From Variovorax sp. Sphag1AA (GTDB taxonomy: Bacteria > Pseudomonadota > Gammaproteobacteria > Burkholderiales > Burkholderiaceae_C): a stretch of DNA of 64,000 nt. A program made the translations under genes and the position numbers. The stretch lies in assembly GCF_014192575.1 (NCBI RefSeq), contig NZ_JACHYC010000006.1, forward strand, positions 124,001 to 188,000, read 5' to 3'. The notes under the pieces were generated by a model, which saw only the letters and a list, made by a program, of their open reading frames with translations, was not told the DNA's origin and did no database searches. Of this stretch, positions 50,822 to 59,580 are shown one piece after another (positions within the stretch are counted from its first letter, which is position 1; the number at the start of each line of letters is the position of its first letter).

Positions 50822-52633
50822 ATGACCACCCCCGCCTTCTTCGAAGACGAAAGCCAGATCGCACCGCCGCGCACGGTTCGCATCGACCTGGACGATGGCT
50901 CGTTCATCCTGCGTTCGCCCGTAGCGCTGAGGCCGTACGCGCGATGCATCGGCGACTGGCTGGAACGCTGGGCGCGCGAGACGCCCGATGCGCTCGCTCT
51001 GGCCGAGCGTGATGAAAGTGGCGAAGGCTGGCGCAAGCTCAGCTATGGCGAGTTGCGCCGCGCCGTGGGATCCGTCGCGCAGGCACTGCTGCACCTGGGC
51101 GTGCCGAAGGACAAGCCGGTGGTGATCCTGTCGGACAACGCGATCGACCATGCGGTGCTGATGCTCGCGACGATGCACATCGGGCGCACCGCATGCTCGT
51201 TGTCGAGTGCCTATTCGCGCATGGCCAAGGACCCTTCGCGGCTCCACGGCATGCTGCGCGCGCTGGGGCCCTCGGTGATCTACGCATCCGACGCGAAGGT
51301 CTACGGCCCTTCGCTCGCGGGGAGCGGCGTCGATGCGATCACGGTCTTCAGCCGCAACGCCGATGCGCACACCGGTGCAATCCCTTTCGAACGGCTCCTG
51401 CAGACGGAAGAAACGCCATCGGTGATGCAGGCCTTCGATGCGATCCTGCCGGACGACCATGCCAAGTACCTGCTGACCTCCGGCTCCACCGGGAAGCCGA
51501 AGGTGGTGATCAACACGCACCGCATGCTGTGCGCGAACCAGCAGATGATGGCGCAGACCTGGCGCTTCCTCGACCAGGAGAAGCCGGTGCTGGTCGACTG
51601 GCTGCCATGGAGCCACACCTTCGGCGCGAACCACAACTTCAACATGGTGCTGAGCCATGGCGGCGCGCTCTACATCGATGAAGGGCGGCCCGCGCCCGGC
51701 CTGATCGAGAAGACGGTGCGCAATCTGCGTGAGGTGCGGCCGACCTTGCTGTTCAATGTGCCGCGCGGCTACGACATGCTGCTGCCCTTCCTGGAGGCCG
51801 ACGAGGCGCTCGCAACTGAAGTGCTCTCTCGCCTGCGCCTGGTGTTCTACGCCGCGGCGGCGCTGGCGCCGTCGACATGGGAGCGGCTGGAGGCCGTGGC
51901 GCATCGGGCTCGGCCGACGCGGCCGCTGTGGCTCACGACCTCATGGGGCGCAACGGAGACGTCGCCCGCGATCACGACCGCGCACTGGCGGCTCGACGGT
52001 GCGGGCTGCATCGGCGCGCCGCTGCCTGGGCTCGAGCTCAAGCTGGTGCCCAACGGCGACAAGCTGGAGATGCGCGTGAAGGGCGTGTCGGTGTTCCCCG
52101 GCTACCGCAACGGGCCGCGCGAGACCTCCGAGGCATTCGACGAGGAGGGCTACTACCGCATCGGCGACGCGGGCTACCTGGTTCATACCGAGCTGCCCGA
52201 ACGCGGCGTGATGTTCAACGGCCGCGTGGCGGAAGACTTCAAGCTGTCCAGCGGCACCTGGGTGTCGGTGGGCACGCTGCGTGTCGAACTGGTGTCGCGC
52301 CTCGCGCCGCTGGCGCAGGACATCGTGATCACCGGGCACGACCGCGCGGAGATCGGCATGCTGGTGTTCCCGAGCCCGCAGGCGGCATCCCGGCCGCGCG
52401 AGGAACTGCATGCCGCGCTGCAGCGCGTGATGCGCGACATGCGCGATGCAGGTGCGGGCTCGTCGCAGTGCCCGGTGCGCGCCATCGTGCTGGGCGCCCC
52501 GCCCGACATCGATGCGGGCGAGATCACAGACAAGGGCTACATCAACCAGCGCGCCGTGCTGATGCGTCGTGCCGACCAGGTGGCAAGGCTGCACGCCGAT
52601 CAGGTTGATTCGGAAGTGATTCGCCTCGATTGA
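50822..52633 (+). CDS. fcs: Feruloyl-CoA synthase
   Basis: This 603-residue adenylate-forming enzyme activates hydroxycinnamates such as ferulate. The P-loop T-S-G-S-T-G-K-P-K is intact; the family hallmark F-N-G-R-V-A-E-D-F-K-L-S-S-G-T-W-V-S-V-G and the terminal E-I-T-D-K-G-Y-I-N-Q-R-A are present. In most hosts it works with enoyl-CoA hydratase/lyase (Ech) to give vanillin; no ech is seen here. It lies 36 bp after the dehydrogenase gene. Confidence 0.9.
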   Translation: MTTPAFFEDESQIAPPRTVRIDLDDGSFILRSPVALRPYARCIGDWLERWARETPDALALAERDESGEGWRKLSYGELRRAVGSVAQALLHLGVPKDKPVVILSDNAIDHAVLMLATMHIGRTACSLSSAYSRMAKDPSRLHGMLRALGPSVIYASDAKVYGPSLAGSGVDAITVFSRNADAHTGAIPFERLLQTEETPSVMQAFDAILPDDHAKYLLTSGSTGKPKVVINTHRMLCANQQMMAQTWRFLDQEKPVLVDWLPWSHTFGANHNFNMVLSHGGALYIDEGRPAPGLIEKTVRNLREVRPTLLFNVPRGYDMLLPFLEADEALATEVLSRLRLVFYAAAALAPSTWERLEAVAHRARPTRPLWLTTSWGATETSPAITTAHWRLDGAGCIGAPLPGLELKLVPNGDKLEMRVKGVSVFPGYRNGPRETSEAFDEEGYYRIGDAGYLVHTELPERGVMFNGRVAEDFKLSSGTWVSVGTLRVELVSRLAPLAQDIVITGHDRAEIGMLVFPSPQAASRPREELHAALQRVMRDMRDAGAGSSQCPVRAIVLGAPPDIDAGEITDKGYINQRAVLMRRADQVARLHADQVDSEVIRLD

Positions 52634-52702
52634 CGCGCGGGCGGTCGCCCGGGGACCGCTGGCTAGAATCGCTCGCTTCTTCGGCCAGCAAAGGAATCGG
52701 AC

Positions 52703-53143
52703 TTGAGACGGCGGCTCGTGTTGCTCAGCATCGTGGCTTGCAATGTGCAGGCACAGTCGCAGGTCCCGCCTCCAGCGCCGACGCAATGGTTCACCGTGAC
52801 GGGCAATCCCGCGGATCCGTCGATGGACACGGTGCAGGTCGATCCCGTGGCCACCCAGGTCGAGGGCCAGTTCAAGACCATGAACGTGCGGGTCAGCCGC
52901 GCGAGGCAGCGTTTCAACTGGGAGAACGTGCCCTACCGCTCCTATGAGTCGAAGGTGGTCTTCGACTGCCGCGCGCGCAAGGCCGGCTATACGTTCGCGA
53001 CCTTCTATCCGCAGCCGCTCTGGCAAGGCCCGCCGATCAAGAAGACCGACTACTCGGCCAACCCGCAGCCGATGCTGTTCCGCGACGTCGAACCCAACCC
53101 CACGGAGCGCATCATCCGCGCGGCCTGCCAGCCCGGCAGCTAG
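52703..53143 (+). CDS. Adhesin-E-like secreted protein
   Basis: This 146-residue protein has a signal peptide (cleavage near V-Q-A-Q) and one beta domain of the surface-adhesin E type: W-F-T-V-T-G-N, D-T-V-Q-V-D-P and Y-R-S-Y-E-S-K-V-V-F-D-C. Two cysteines in the mature part may form a disulfide. The start is TTG at 52703 with AAGGA upstream; no better ATG is available. Function unknown, probably periplasmic. Confidence 0.75.
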   Translation: MRRRLVLLSIVACNVQAQSQVPPPAPTQWFTVTGNPADPSMDTVQVDPVATQVEGQFKTMNVRVSRARQRFNWENVPYRSYESKVVFDCRARKAGYTFATFYPQPLWQGPPIKKTDYSANPQPMLFRDVEPNPTERIIRAACQPGS

Positions 53144-53159
53144 CCTGGGGCTGCGCGCT

Positions 53160-53714
53160 TCACCGCGTGCGCGCTGAACCGCCGCCAGGCGGGAAGCCGG
53201 CGAAAAGCTTGTCGAGCGCCGCCTGCACGCTCGCATTCACCCGCGACGGATCGTCCGGCAGCACCCCGCTCGCGCTGCCGCGCCAGATGGCGCGCTTGGT
53301 GCCGCCATCGAACATGTCGACCAGCAGCGCGCCCTTCTCGTAGTCGTCGGTGGACATGGTCACGTAGCCCGGCCAGTTGCTTCCGATGCCGAGCCAGTTG
53401 AGGTCGTGGCCGATGCCGCTGTAGAAGTTGTTGAAGTTCTGGCCCTTCACCCGGGTGACATGGGCGGAGACGCGGATCTCGCCGTTCTCGGGCACCCGTT
53501 TCCAGCCGCGGGCCTGCAGTCGCGAATCGATGCCGGAGATGATGACCTGCGGCACCAACGCGCCGCCGTCGTCGCCGGAGATCCAGCTGTAGGTGCGGTC
53601 GTTGCCGAAGCGCGCGTTCGGGTCGAAGTCGGTCTTGACGGTCGCAGTGCTGGCGCAAGCGGTGAGCACGAGGGCAAGGGCCAAGGCAAGGAATCTTCCG
53701 AGTCTTCCGATCAT
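53160..53714 (-). CDS. DUF4136 lipoprotein
   Basis: This 184-residue lipoprotein has a signal ending at Cys20 (L-T-A-C), followed by the DUF4136 core: V-K-T-D-F-D-P-N-A-R-F-G-N-D-R-T-Y-S-W, I-D-S-R-L-Q-A-R-G-W and the later K-G-A-L-L-V-D-M-F-D. Envelope location is likely; the role is unknown. I chose ATG 53714 because the longer frame hides the signal peptide. It converges with the adhesin-E-like gene. Confidence 0.85.
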   Translation of the reverse strand: MIGRLGRFLALALALVLTACASTATVKTDFDPNARFGNDRTYSWISGDDGGALVPQVIISGIDSRLQARGWKRVPENGEIRVSAHVTRVKGQNFNNFYSGIGHDLNWLGIGSNWPGYVTMSTDDYEKGALLVDMFDGGTKRAIWRGSASGVLPDDPSRVNASVQAALDKLFAGFPPGGGSARTR

Positions 53715-53847
53715 GTTCGCTCCTGTTGCGGCGCATGTTACAGGCGCGGATTGCGGAAAGTTGCCGCACTCCCCCATCGGGACGCTTCAAAACCGGCTGG
53801 ACGCGCCGAAAAGCACTACACGTTCAACCACTTACAGCGAGAAGCAC

Positions 53848-54306
53848 ATGTCCAGACTCATCGTTCTGACGCGGCACGGCAGCGTGCGGCAAGTCAACCT
53901 CAAGGGGCCGATCACGACGATCGGCCGCGACCCCAACTGCGGCCTCCACATCGACAGCCTCGGCGTGAGCCGGCATCACGCGGCGATCCGCTGGATGGGT
54001 GACCGCTACGTCGTGCTCGACATGGCGAGCCGCAACGGCACCTTCGTGAACCAGTCGCGCATCCGAGAAAGCACGCTGCGCAACGGCGATGCGATCGGCG
54101 TCGGCGACTGCCAGATCCGCTTCCTCCAGACGATCAGCGCGCTGGCCGACGAGGACGCGCTGAAGCTGGTCACGGTGGCCGGCAATCCGGTCGAGATCGA
54201 AGCCGCGCGGCAGCGCAGCGACTGGGCAAGCTTCTTCCGGCAAGGCCGCATGGCACGTCAGGCCGAAGCCCGCCGCTACGCAGGTGTCGAGTGGCGCGCC
54301 GAATGA
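53848..54306 (+). CDS. FHA-domain protein
   Basis: This 152-residue protein is a single forkhead-associated domain with I-G-R-D-P-N-C-G-L-H, V-S-R-H-H-A and S-R-N-G-T-F-V-N, the phosphothreonine-binding loops. A short helical tail (about 100-152) follows. It should bind phosphorylated partners, but no Ser/Thr kinase or type VI secretion gene is near. ATG 53848 follows AGCGAGAAG. Confidence 0.88.
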   Translation: MSRLIVLTRHGSVRQVNLKGPITTIGRDPNCGLHIDSLGVSRHHAAIRWMGDRYVVLDMASRNGTFVNQSRIRESTLRNGDAIGVGDCQIRFLQTISALADEDALKLVTVAGNPVEIEAARQRSDWASFFRQGRMARQAEARRYAGVEWRAE

Positions 54307-54330
54307 CCGTGACCGTGGCAGGTTCGCCCA

Positions 54331-54356
54331 AAAAGAAGGCCCGCACGCAGCGGGCC
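54331..54356 (-). terminator. Intrinsic terminator facing the minus strand
   Basis: Read on the minus strand, GGCCCGC-TGCGT-GCGGGCC is followed by TTCTTTTT. The seven-base stem is perfect. No minus-strand gene lies just upstream of it (the gap 54357-54566 and ompW are plus-strand), so a small minus-strand transcript is possible. It could also act on leaking antisense transcription. The plus strand shows no T tract after the stem. Confidence 0.55.
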
Positions 54357-54566
54357 GAATGATCTTTGGTAAGAAGATCCCTGGAGAACCAGCCTTGATA
54401 TCGGCGGCTCGTCCGAAAATTTGAGTGACCGGGGCAAACCTTCACATCGAGAGTGGGTGCTTACAAAATGGCCTTGCCTTTGTTGTAGCCTATGTGACAC
54501 GTGCGTCGAACCAATTAAACGCATACGTATCATATGGGGTTCCCCTTCCCCTCAACTCACTCTTAC

Positions 54567-55292
54567 ATGATGAAGACAAAACTGTTTGCGCTGGCCGCTG
54601 TTGCCGCTCTCGGTTCCGGCAGCGCCTTGGCGCAAAAGGCTGGTGACTGGCAAATCGGCGCCGGCTGGCTCCATTTCGCACCGCAGGATTCGAGCAAGCC
54701 CCTGACCTTCACCTCGCCGGTCGCGGCCGTGGTCCCGGGCTCCGGCGCGGACGCCGGCACCTCTGACACGCTGGGTCTCAGCGCCACCTACTTCTTCGAC
54801 AGCCACTGGGCGGCCGAAGGCGTGATCGGCATTCCGCCGAAGTTCAAGCTCTACGGCACCGGCACGCTGGCGCCGATCGGGGAAATGGGCGAAGCGCGCC
54901 AGTGGAGCCCCACGATCCTGGCCAAGTACTACTTCAATGACGGCGAAGCCAAGCTGCGTCCCTTCGTGGGCCTCGGTGCGACCTACGTCTGGTACAGCGA
55001 CGTGAAGCTCACCCCGACGCTCCAGGGCGCACTCGCGAGCCGCGTCGGCATTCCGGCGGCTGCGTCGTCGACCACGGCCAAGCTCGACAGCACCTTCGCG
55101 CCGGTGTTCAACGTGGGCGCGGCCTACCAGTTCGACCAGCACTGGGGCATGTCCTTCTCGGTGTCGTACATCCGCCTGAGCACCACGGCCAAGCTGACCA
55201 CGACCGCCCTGGGCGTGCCGGTGGCAGCGAGCGAAGCGGGTCTCAAGCTCAACCCGATCGTTCCGTACCTTGCGGTGACGTACAAGTTCTAA
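54567..55292 (+). CDS. ompW: OmpW-family outer-membrane protein
   Basis: This 241-residue protein has a signal peptide (cleavage near A-L-A-Q) and an eight-stranded OmpW barrel: G-W-L-H-F-A-P, Y-F-F-D-S-H-W-A-A-E, F-N-D-G-E-A-K-L-R-P-F-V-G-L-G and a C-terminal phenylalanine (Y-K-F). It would form a narrow channel for hydrophobic molecules. Tandem ATG codons lie at 54567 and 54570. The gap upstream (about 260 bases) has the minus-facing terminator but no other gene that I can support. A terminator follows at 55325. Confidence 0.88.
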   Translation: MMKTKLFALAAVAALGSGSALAQKAGDWQIGAGWLHFAPQDSSKPLTFTSPVAAVVPGSGADAGTSDTLGLSATYFFDSHWAAEGVIGIPPKFKLYGTGTLAPIGEMGEARQWSPTILAKYYFNDGEAKLRPFVGLGATYVWYSDVKLTPTLQGALASRVGIPAAASSTTAKLDSTFAPVFNVGAAYQFDQHWGMSFSVSYIRLSTTAKLTTTALGVPVAASEAGLKLNPIVPYLAVTYKF

Positions 55293-55324
55293 GCCCCTGA
55301 GCTTCCAAGTCCCGGTTCCCGGGC

Positions 55325-55357
55325 CGGAGGGCGCGCAATGCGCTCTCCGTTTCTCTT
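55325..55357 (+). terminator. Intrinsic terminator after ompW
   Basis: A ten-pair stem (CGGAGGGCGC / GCGCTCTCCG, one G-U) with a five-base loop is followed by TTTCTCTT. It lies 33 bases after the ompW stop and ends that single-gene unit. Confidence 0.75.
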
Positions 55358-55441
55358 CCCCTGCTCAAGTTCGGCGGATTCCAGCCGATATGCGAATGCG
55401 CAGCCTGCGCACTTCCCATCGCATCTTCCGGAATCACGACC

Positions 55442-57127
55442 ATGTCCTTGAGCAACATATCGATCGGCCGGCGTCTCGCCCTCGTGCTTGGCGCCATTCT
55501 TGCCCTCTTCCTCGCCAGCAGCGTGTTCGCGGTGCTGAAGCTGCAGCGCCTGGGCGAAGAGATCGACCGCATGGTCAACGACAACGTGAAGACCGAGCGC
55601 GCGGGTTCCGACTGGCTGCGCCACACGACTTCGGGCGTGCAGCGCGCGGCGGCGATCGCCAAGAGCAGCGACCCGAGCCTGATCGCCTACTTCGCGCCGG
55701 CCACCGCGGCCTCGATCAAGGACACGAACGAGCTGCAGAAATTCATCGAAGGCCAGATGGTCAAGCCGGACGAGCGCGCCCTCTTCGAGAAGGTCGGCGA
55801 ACTGCGGAAGGACTATCTCGCGGCGCGCGAAGAAGTCAGCAAGCTCAAGCTCGCAGGCGACCTCGAAGGTGCGAACCGCGTGTTCACCGCGCGCTTCGAG
55901 CCGACTTCCGTCAGCTACCTCGCCGGCGTGCAGAAGATGGTGGACCTGCAGCGCGCCGAACTCGACGCTGCCGCCGAGCGCGGACAGGCCCTGCGTGCGC
56001 AGACGAGCACGCTGCTGATGGTCTGCACCGCGCTTTCGTTGGCACTGGGCGGCGCGATGGCGTGGTTCCTCGCGCGCAGCATCACGCGTCCGCTGCGTCG
56101 TGCCGAATCGATGGCCCAGGCCATCGCCGACATGGACCTGACCGGCGCGCCGCAAACGAGCTATGCCGCCGATGAAACCGGCCGACTCCTGCAAGCGCTC
56201 GACCAGATGCGCACCGCGCTGCAGTCTTCGCTGCGCCAGGTTCAGGGTGTGGTCGTCAACGTATCGACGGCCAGCTCGCAGATTGCATCGGGCAACCAGG
56301 ATTTGTCGTCGCGCACCGAAGAGCAGGCAAGCTCGCTCGAAGAGACCGCAGCGTCGATGGAAGAGCTCACCAGCACCGTGAAACAGAACGCGGACAACGC
56401 GCGCCAGGCCAACCAGCTTGCGGTGTCGGCTTCGGAAGTGGCGGTGCGCGGTGGCAGCGTGGTGAATCAGGTCGTGGACACCATGGGCTCGATCAATGCG
56501 TCCTCGCGCAAGATCGTGGACATCATCGGCGTGATCGACGGTATCGCGTTCCAGACCAACATCCTGGCGTTGAACGCGGCGGTCGAAGCCGCTCGTGCCG
56601 GTGAACAAGGCCGTGGCTTTGCAGTCGTGGCTTCTGAAGTGCGCAACCTCGCACAGCGCTCGGCAGCTGCAGCCAAGGAGATCAAGACCCTCATCGACGA
56701 CTCGGTGGGCAAGGTCGAAGAAGGCAGCAAGCAGGTCGCCGAAGCGGGCCGCACGATGGACGAGATCGTCGACAGCGTAAAGCGGGTGACGGACATCATG
56801 GGCGAGATCACAGCGGCGAGCCAGGAGCAGACCTCGGGCATCGAGCAGATCAACCAGGCGATCACGCAGATGGACCAGGTGACGCAGCAGAACGCCGCGC
56901 TGGTCGAAGAAGCCGCAGCCGCTGCTGCATCGCTGCAGGAGCAGGCCGGCAGCCTTTCGCAAACGGTGAGTGTGTTCAAGCTGGACAGCCGGGGCCATCG
57001 CCCGATGGCCGTCGCACAGCGCGCGGTGCCGGCAAAGCCTGCGCCGGTGGTCAAGAAGGCCGCGGCACCGGCGCAGAAGGCCGCCCCCGCGGCCGTGGCA
57101 GCAGGCGGCGACTGGGAGTCGTTCTGA
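55442..57127 (+). CDS. Methyl-accepting chemotaxis protein
   Basis: This 561-residue receptor has membrane helices near residues 10-30 and 190-212 with a periplasmic four-helix sensor between them. A HAMP domain follows, then the cytoplasmic signalling hairpin with I-I-D/G-V-I-D-G-I-A-F-Q-T-N-I-L-A-L-N-A-A-V-E-A-A-R-A-G-E. Typical Q/E methylation sites are present. The protein ends in G-D-W-E-S-F, resembling the x-W-x-x-F tether for CheR/CheB. The ligand is unknown; no other che gene is nearby. Confidence 0.94.
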   Translation: MSLSNISIGRRLALVLGAILALFLASSVFAVLKLQRLGEEIDRMVNDNVKTERAGSDWLRHTTSGVQRAAAIAKSSDPSLIAYFAPATAASIKDTNELQKFIEGQMVKPDERALFEKVGELRKDYLAAREEVSKLKLAGDLEGANRVFTARFEPTSVSYLAGVQKMVDLQRAELDAAAERGQALRAQTSTLLMVCTALSLALGGAMAWFLARSITRPLRRAESMAQAIADMDLTGAPQTSYAADETGRLLQALDQMRTALQSSLRQVQGVVVNVSTASSQIASGNQDLSSRTEEQASSLEETAASMEELTSTVKQNADNARQANQLAVSASEVAVRGGSVVNQVVDTMGSINASSRKIVDIIGVIDGIAFQTNILALNAAVEAARAGEQGRGFAVVASEVRNLAQRSAAAAKEIKTLIDDSVGKVEEGSKQVAEAGRTMDEIVDSVKRVTDIMGEITAASQEQTSGIEQINQAITQMDQVTQQNAALVEEAAAAAASLQEQAGSLSQTVSVFKLDSRGHRPMAVAQRAVPAKPAPVVKKAAAPAQKAAPAAVAAGGDWESF

Positions 57128-57131
57128 CCCG

Positions 57132-57524
57132 CTAGAGCTCCGGACCGGCTGCCGGGTCCGCGTGCTGTTCGTTGAAGCGCTTTTCAGCGGCAGCCAGATG
57201 GGTCGTCAGGACGTGCGAGATCACGTTGATGCCAAGGCCCGCGAAGAGCGCGGGCAGCAGGTAGAGCGCCACCCGCACTTCCGAGACGAAGAAGACGTCG
57301 TCCGCGAGGGAAGGCGTCGCGCTCGCGAGGGTCGCCAGCCGCTGCAGGAAGAAGACATCGATCCCCGCGATCGCGACCAGCGTGAACCCGAGGACCAGCA
57401 CCGTGAAACGCGAAATCGCACGCTTGGCGATCAGCACGCCGTAGATCGAGAACGGCAGTACGACGGACACGGCCACCATGATCCAGAAGCGCACTTCCGT
57501 GAAGACCGAATAGCTGACGTGCAT
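57132..57524 (-). CDS. Small membrane protein of unknown function, 130 residues
   Basis: Three hydrophobic segments are visible (about 12-32, 40-60 and 88-106), then a basic/acidic cytoplasmic tail ending E-Q-H-A-D-P-A-A-G-P-E-L. I do not recognise the family. It converges with the chemoreceptor gene, 4 bp from its stop. No operon partner is seen. Confidence 0.65.
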   Translation of the reverse strand: MHVSYSVFTEVRFWIMVAVSVVLPFSIYGVLIAKRAISRFTVLVLGFTLVAIAGIDVFFLQRLATLASATPSLADDVFFVSEVRVALYLLPALFAGLGINVISHVLTTHLAAAEKRFNEQHADPAAGPEL

Positions 57525-57648
57525 GGCTGAACCTCGGGTGGCTGGAGCAGGTGGAAACCGAAGACGCGGAGCTTGTCATGGGCACCGCCCCGGGATTGTC
57601 TAGCGCACGTAAAGAAATCGGGTCAGCAAATTTCAGCCGTAACGTCGC

Positions 57649-58971
57649 TCAGCGCTTCGGCGGCGACTTGCCGGGAGCGGACGGCTTGCGTGGCGACTTC
57701 GCTTCGTCGGGGCCGAGCAGCTTGTCCATCGCCTGCCCCACGCGCGCCCCGATCGCGGTGCCCACGCCGGGCAGCACCGCCGTGCCGACCGCCGCGCCCG
57801 CGAGCGCCGCGCCGGTCAGCGACAGCACTGGCGCATCGAGCGTGCCGCCGAGCTTGAGCGGAACACCCACGACGCCATCCACGATGTCAACCGCCGCCTC
57901 GCCATCGAGCTTGCGGTTCAGCACGGTGGCTGCGCCGCTCGCGGTGAGTACGCCCGATCTCGCCTTGAGATTGCTGTAGCGCAGCATCACGCCGTCGTCG
58001 AGGATTTGCGTGTCGAGCGTGCCGGTCAACGATTCCAGCCGCGTCTGCCCGCCACGAGCCGAATCGGGCGCGGTCACTGCCTTGGCGAGATCAAAGCCAC
58101 TGAGCGTCGCCGGTGCAACCGTGAAGCGCGTGCGGGTGTGCAGGTGGCGAATCAGCTCGCCGACGTTGGCGCCCTGGGTGTCCACCTCCGTCGGCCCGTT
58201 GACTTTGCCTTCGACCGCGCTGTGGCGGTCGAAGCCGCGCAGGAGTGAGGCGAGGTCCACGCCCTTCGCCTCCAGCGCGGCTGTGAGCCGCACCTGCCCA
58301 TCGTCTCTGGCCTCGAGCCGCGTGGTGCCGTTCCACGTGCCGCCGCCGAGGTCGATCAAGGTTCGCCAGCGATCGTCCTCACCCTCTCGCTCGACACGCA
58401 GTCGGGCCGGGGGCGAGACGCCCGGGCGGCGAATCTCGGCTTCGCGCGGGCGCCAATGGGGGTCGAAGCGCACATCGACGTCGTAGGCCAGCGCGATGTC
58501 GCGGCGGTCGATCCAGGAGATGTCGCGCAGGCGCACCGTCTGGACGGGCACGTCGGTCAGCGACCAGCCACCCGCGAGCGCAATCGCCGTATCGCCGCCA
58601 TCCCAGCGCCCACGGAACGCGCGCACGGAATCACGCGGCAGCACCGCCCCGCTCACCTCCACTTCGTCGATCGCAACCTTGCGGCCCCAGAGCGAAGCCA
58701 GACGGGGGCGGACCACGATGCGATGCACGGTGATCGGCCTCGGCTGCCCAGTTGCGACGTCTTCGAGCTCGATGACCGGCGAAGGCCGCAGCGCCCAGTG
58801 CGCCGCACCGATGCGCAGACCGATCCCCGACGCCTTCTCGAAGCGCGCGGCAATTTCCGATGCGAGCTGCTCGTCGCTCGGCAACTGGCCGCGCACCCAG
58901 ATGCCCAGTCCAGCCAGCAGCACCACCAGCAAGGCGGCGGAGACGGCAATCCAACGTCGCGTCCGGCTCAT
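57649..58971 (-). CDS. AsmA-like / DUF3971-type inner-membrane protein
   Basis: This 440-residue protein has one N-terminal membrane anchor (about 9-27) followed by a long periplasmic beta-rich region. Its AsmA-like start includes I-G-A-A-H-W-A-L-R-P-S-P-V-I-E-L-E-D-V. The C-terminal section has the AsmA_2 hallmark (D-G-V-M-L-R-Y-S-N-L-K-A, D-G-E-A-A-V-D-I). Family members help to transport lipids or maintain the envelope. It is shorter than AsmA itself (about 600). ATG 58971 gives the anchor; the longer frame is less likely. Confidence 0.82.
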   Translation of the reverse strand: MSRTRRWIAVSAALLVVLLAGLGIWVRGQLPSDEQLASEIAARFEKASGIGLRIGAAHWALRPSPVIELEDVATGQPRPITVHRIVVRPRLASLWGRKVAIDEVEVSGAVLPRDSVRAFRGRWDGGDTAIALAGGWSLTDVPVQTVRLRDISWIDRRDIALAYDVDVRFDPHWRPREAEIRRPGVSPPARLRVEREGEDDRWRTLIDLGGGTWNGTTRLEARDDGQVRLTAALEAKGVDLASLLRGFDRHSAVEGKVNGPTEVDTQGANVGELIRHLHTRTRFTVAPATLSGFDLAKAVTAPDSARGGQTRLESLTGTLDTQILDDGVMLRYSNLKARSGVLTASGAATVLNRKLDGEAAVDIVDGVVGVPLKLGGTLDAPVLSLTGAALAGAAVGTAVLPGVGTAIGARVGQAMDKLLGPDEAKSPRKPSAPGKSPPKR

Positions 58972-59078
58972 GGTCGTAGCTTGCGCACATCGGAGCCGCT
59001 CTGCTGTCAGCGATGAGCGCGTCGTTTTCTGCGCCAATCGCTATAGTCTGCGCAGCCCGAATCTGGAGAAATTTCCCA

Positions 59079-59507
59079 ATGCGCATCTGGAAGAAAGAAA
59101 TCTCGGTCGAGGAATTGACCCGAAGCCACATCGATACGGCGGTCGCCAACCTCGGGATGGAGTTTCTGGAGATCGGGGACGACTTCATCCGGGCCCGCGT
59201 ACCCGTCGACAAGCGCACGGTGCAGCCCTACGGCATCCTGCATGGCGGCGTCTCGGTGGTGCTGGCGGAGACGCTGGGCTCCTGCGGTGCGCACTACTCG
59301 GCACCCGAGGGCCATCGCGCAGTCGGGCTGGACATCAACGCGAACCACATCAGGTCCGCGACATCGGGGTGGGTCACCGGCACTGCGCGACCGGTGCACC
59401 GGGGCCGGACCACGCAGGTCTGGCAGATCGACCTCACCAACGACGCGGGCGAGCTGACCTGCGTCTCGCGCATCACCATGGCCGTGCTGGCGCCCCGCGG
59501 CGACTGA
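59079..59507 (+). CDS. PaaI-family hotdog thioesterase
   Basis: This 142-residue hotdog protein has the PaaI/YbdB signature Q-P-Y-G-I-L-H-G-G-V-S-V-V-L-A-E-T, including the catalytic-side glutamate, and later N-A-N-H-I-R-S-A. It would hydrolyse an aryl- or acyl-CoA. The ATG at 59079 follows TGGAGA. It is divergent from the AsmA-like gene and lies 73 bp before the permease gene. Confidence 0.9.
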   Translation: MRIWKKEISVEELTRSHIDTAVANLGMEFLEIGDDFIRARVPVDKRTVQPYGILHGGVSVVLAETLGSCGAHYSAPEGHRAVGLDINANHIRSATSGWVTGTARPVHRGRTTQVWQIDLTNDAGELTCVSRITMAVLAPRGD

Positions 59508-59580
59508 CCGTCCCGGCGGGCCGCCCCGCCCCACAACCGCTTCCTGGCAAAAGAAGAAACGAACCTACGAGGAGATAACC

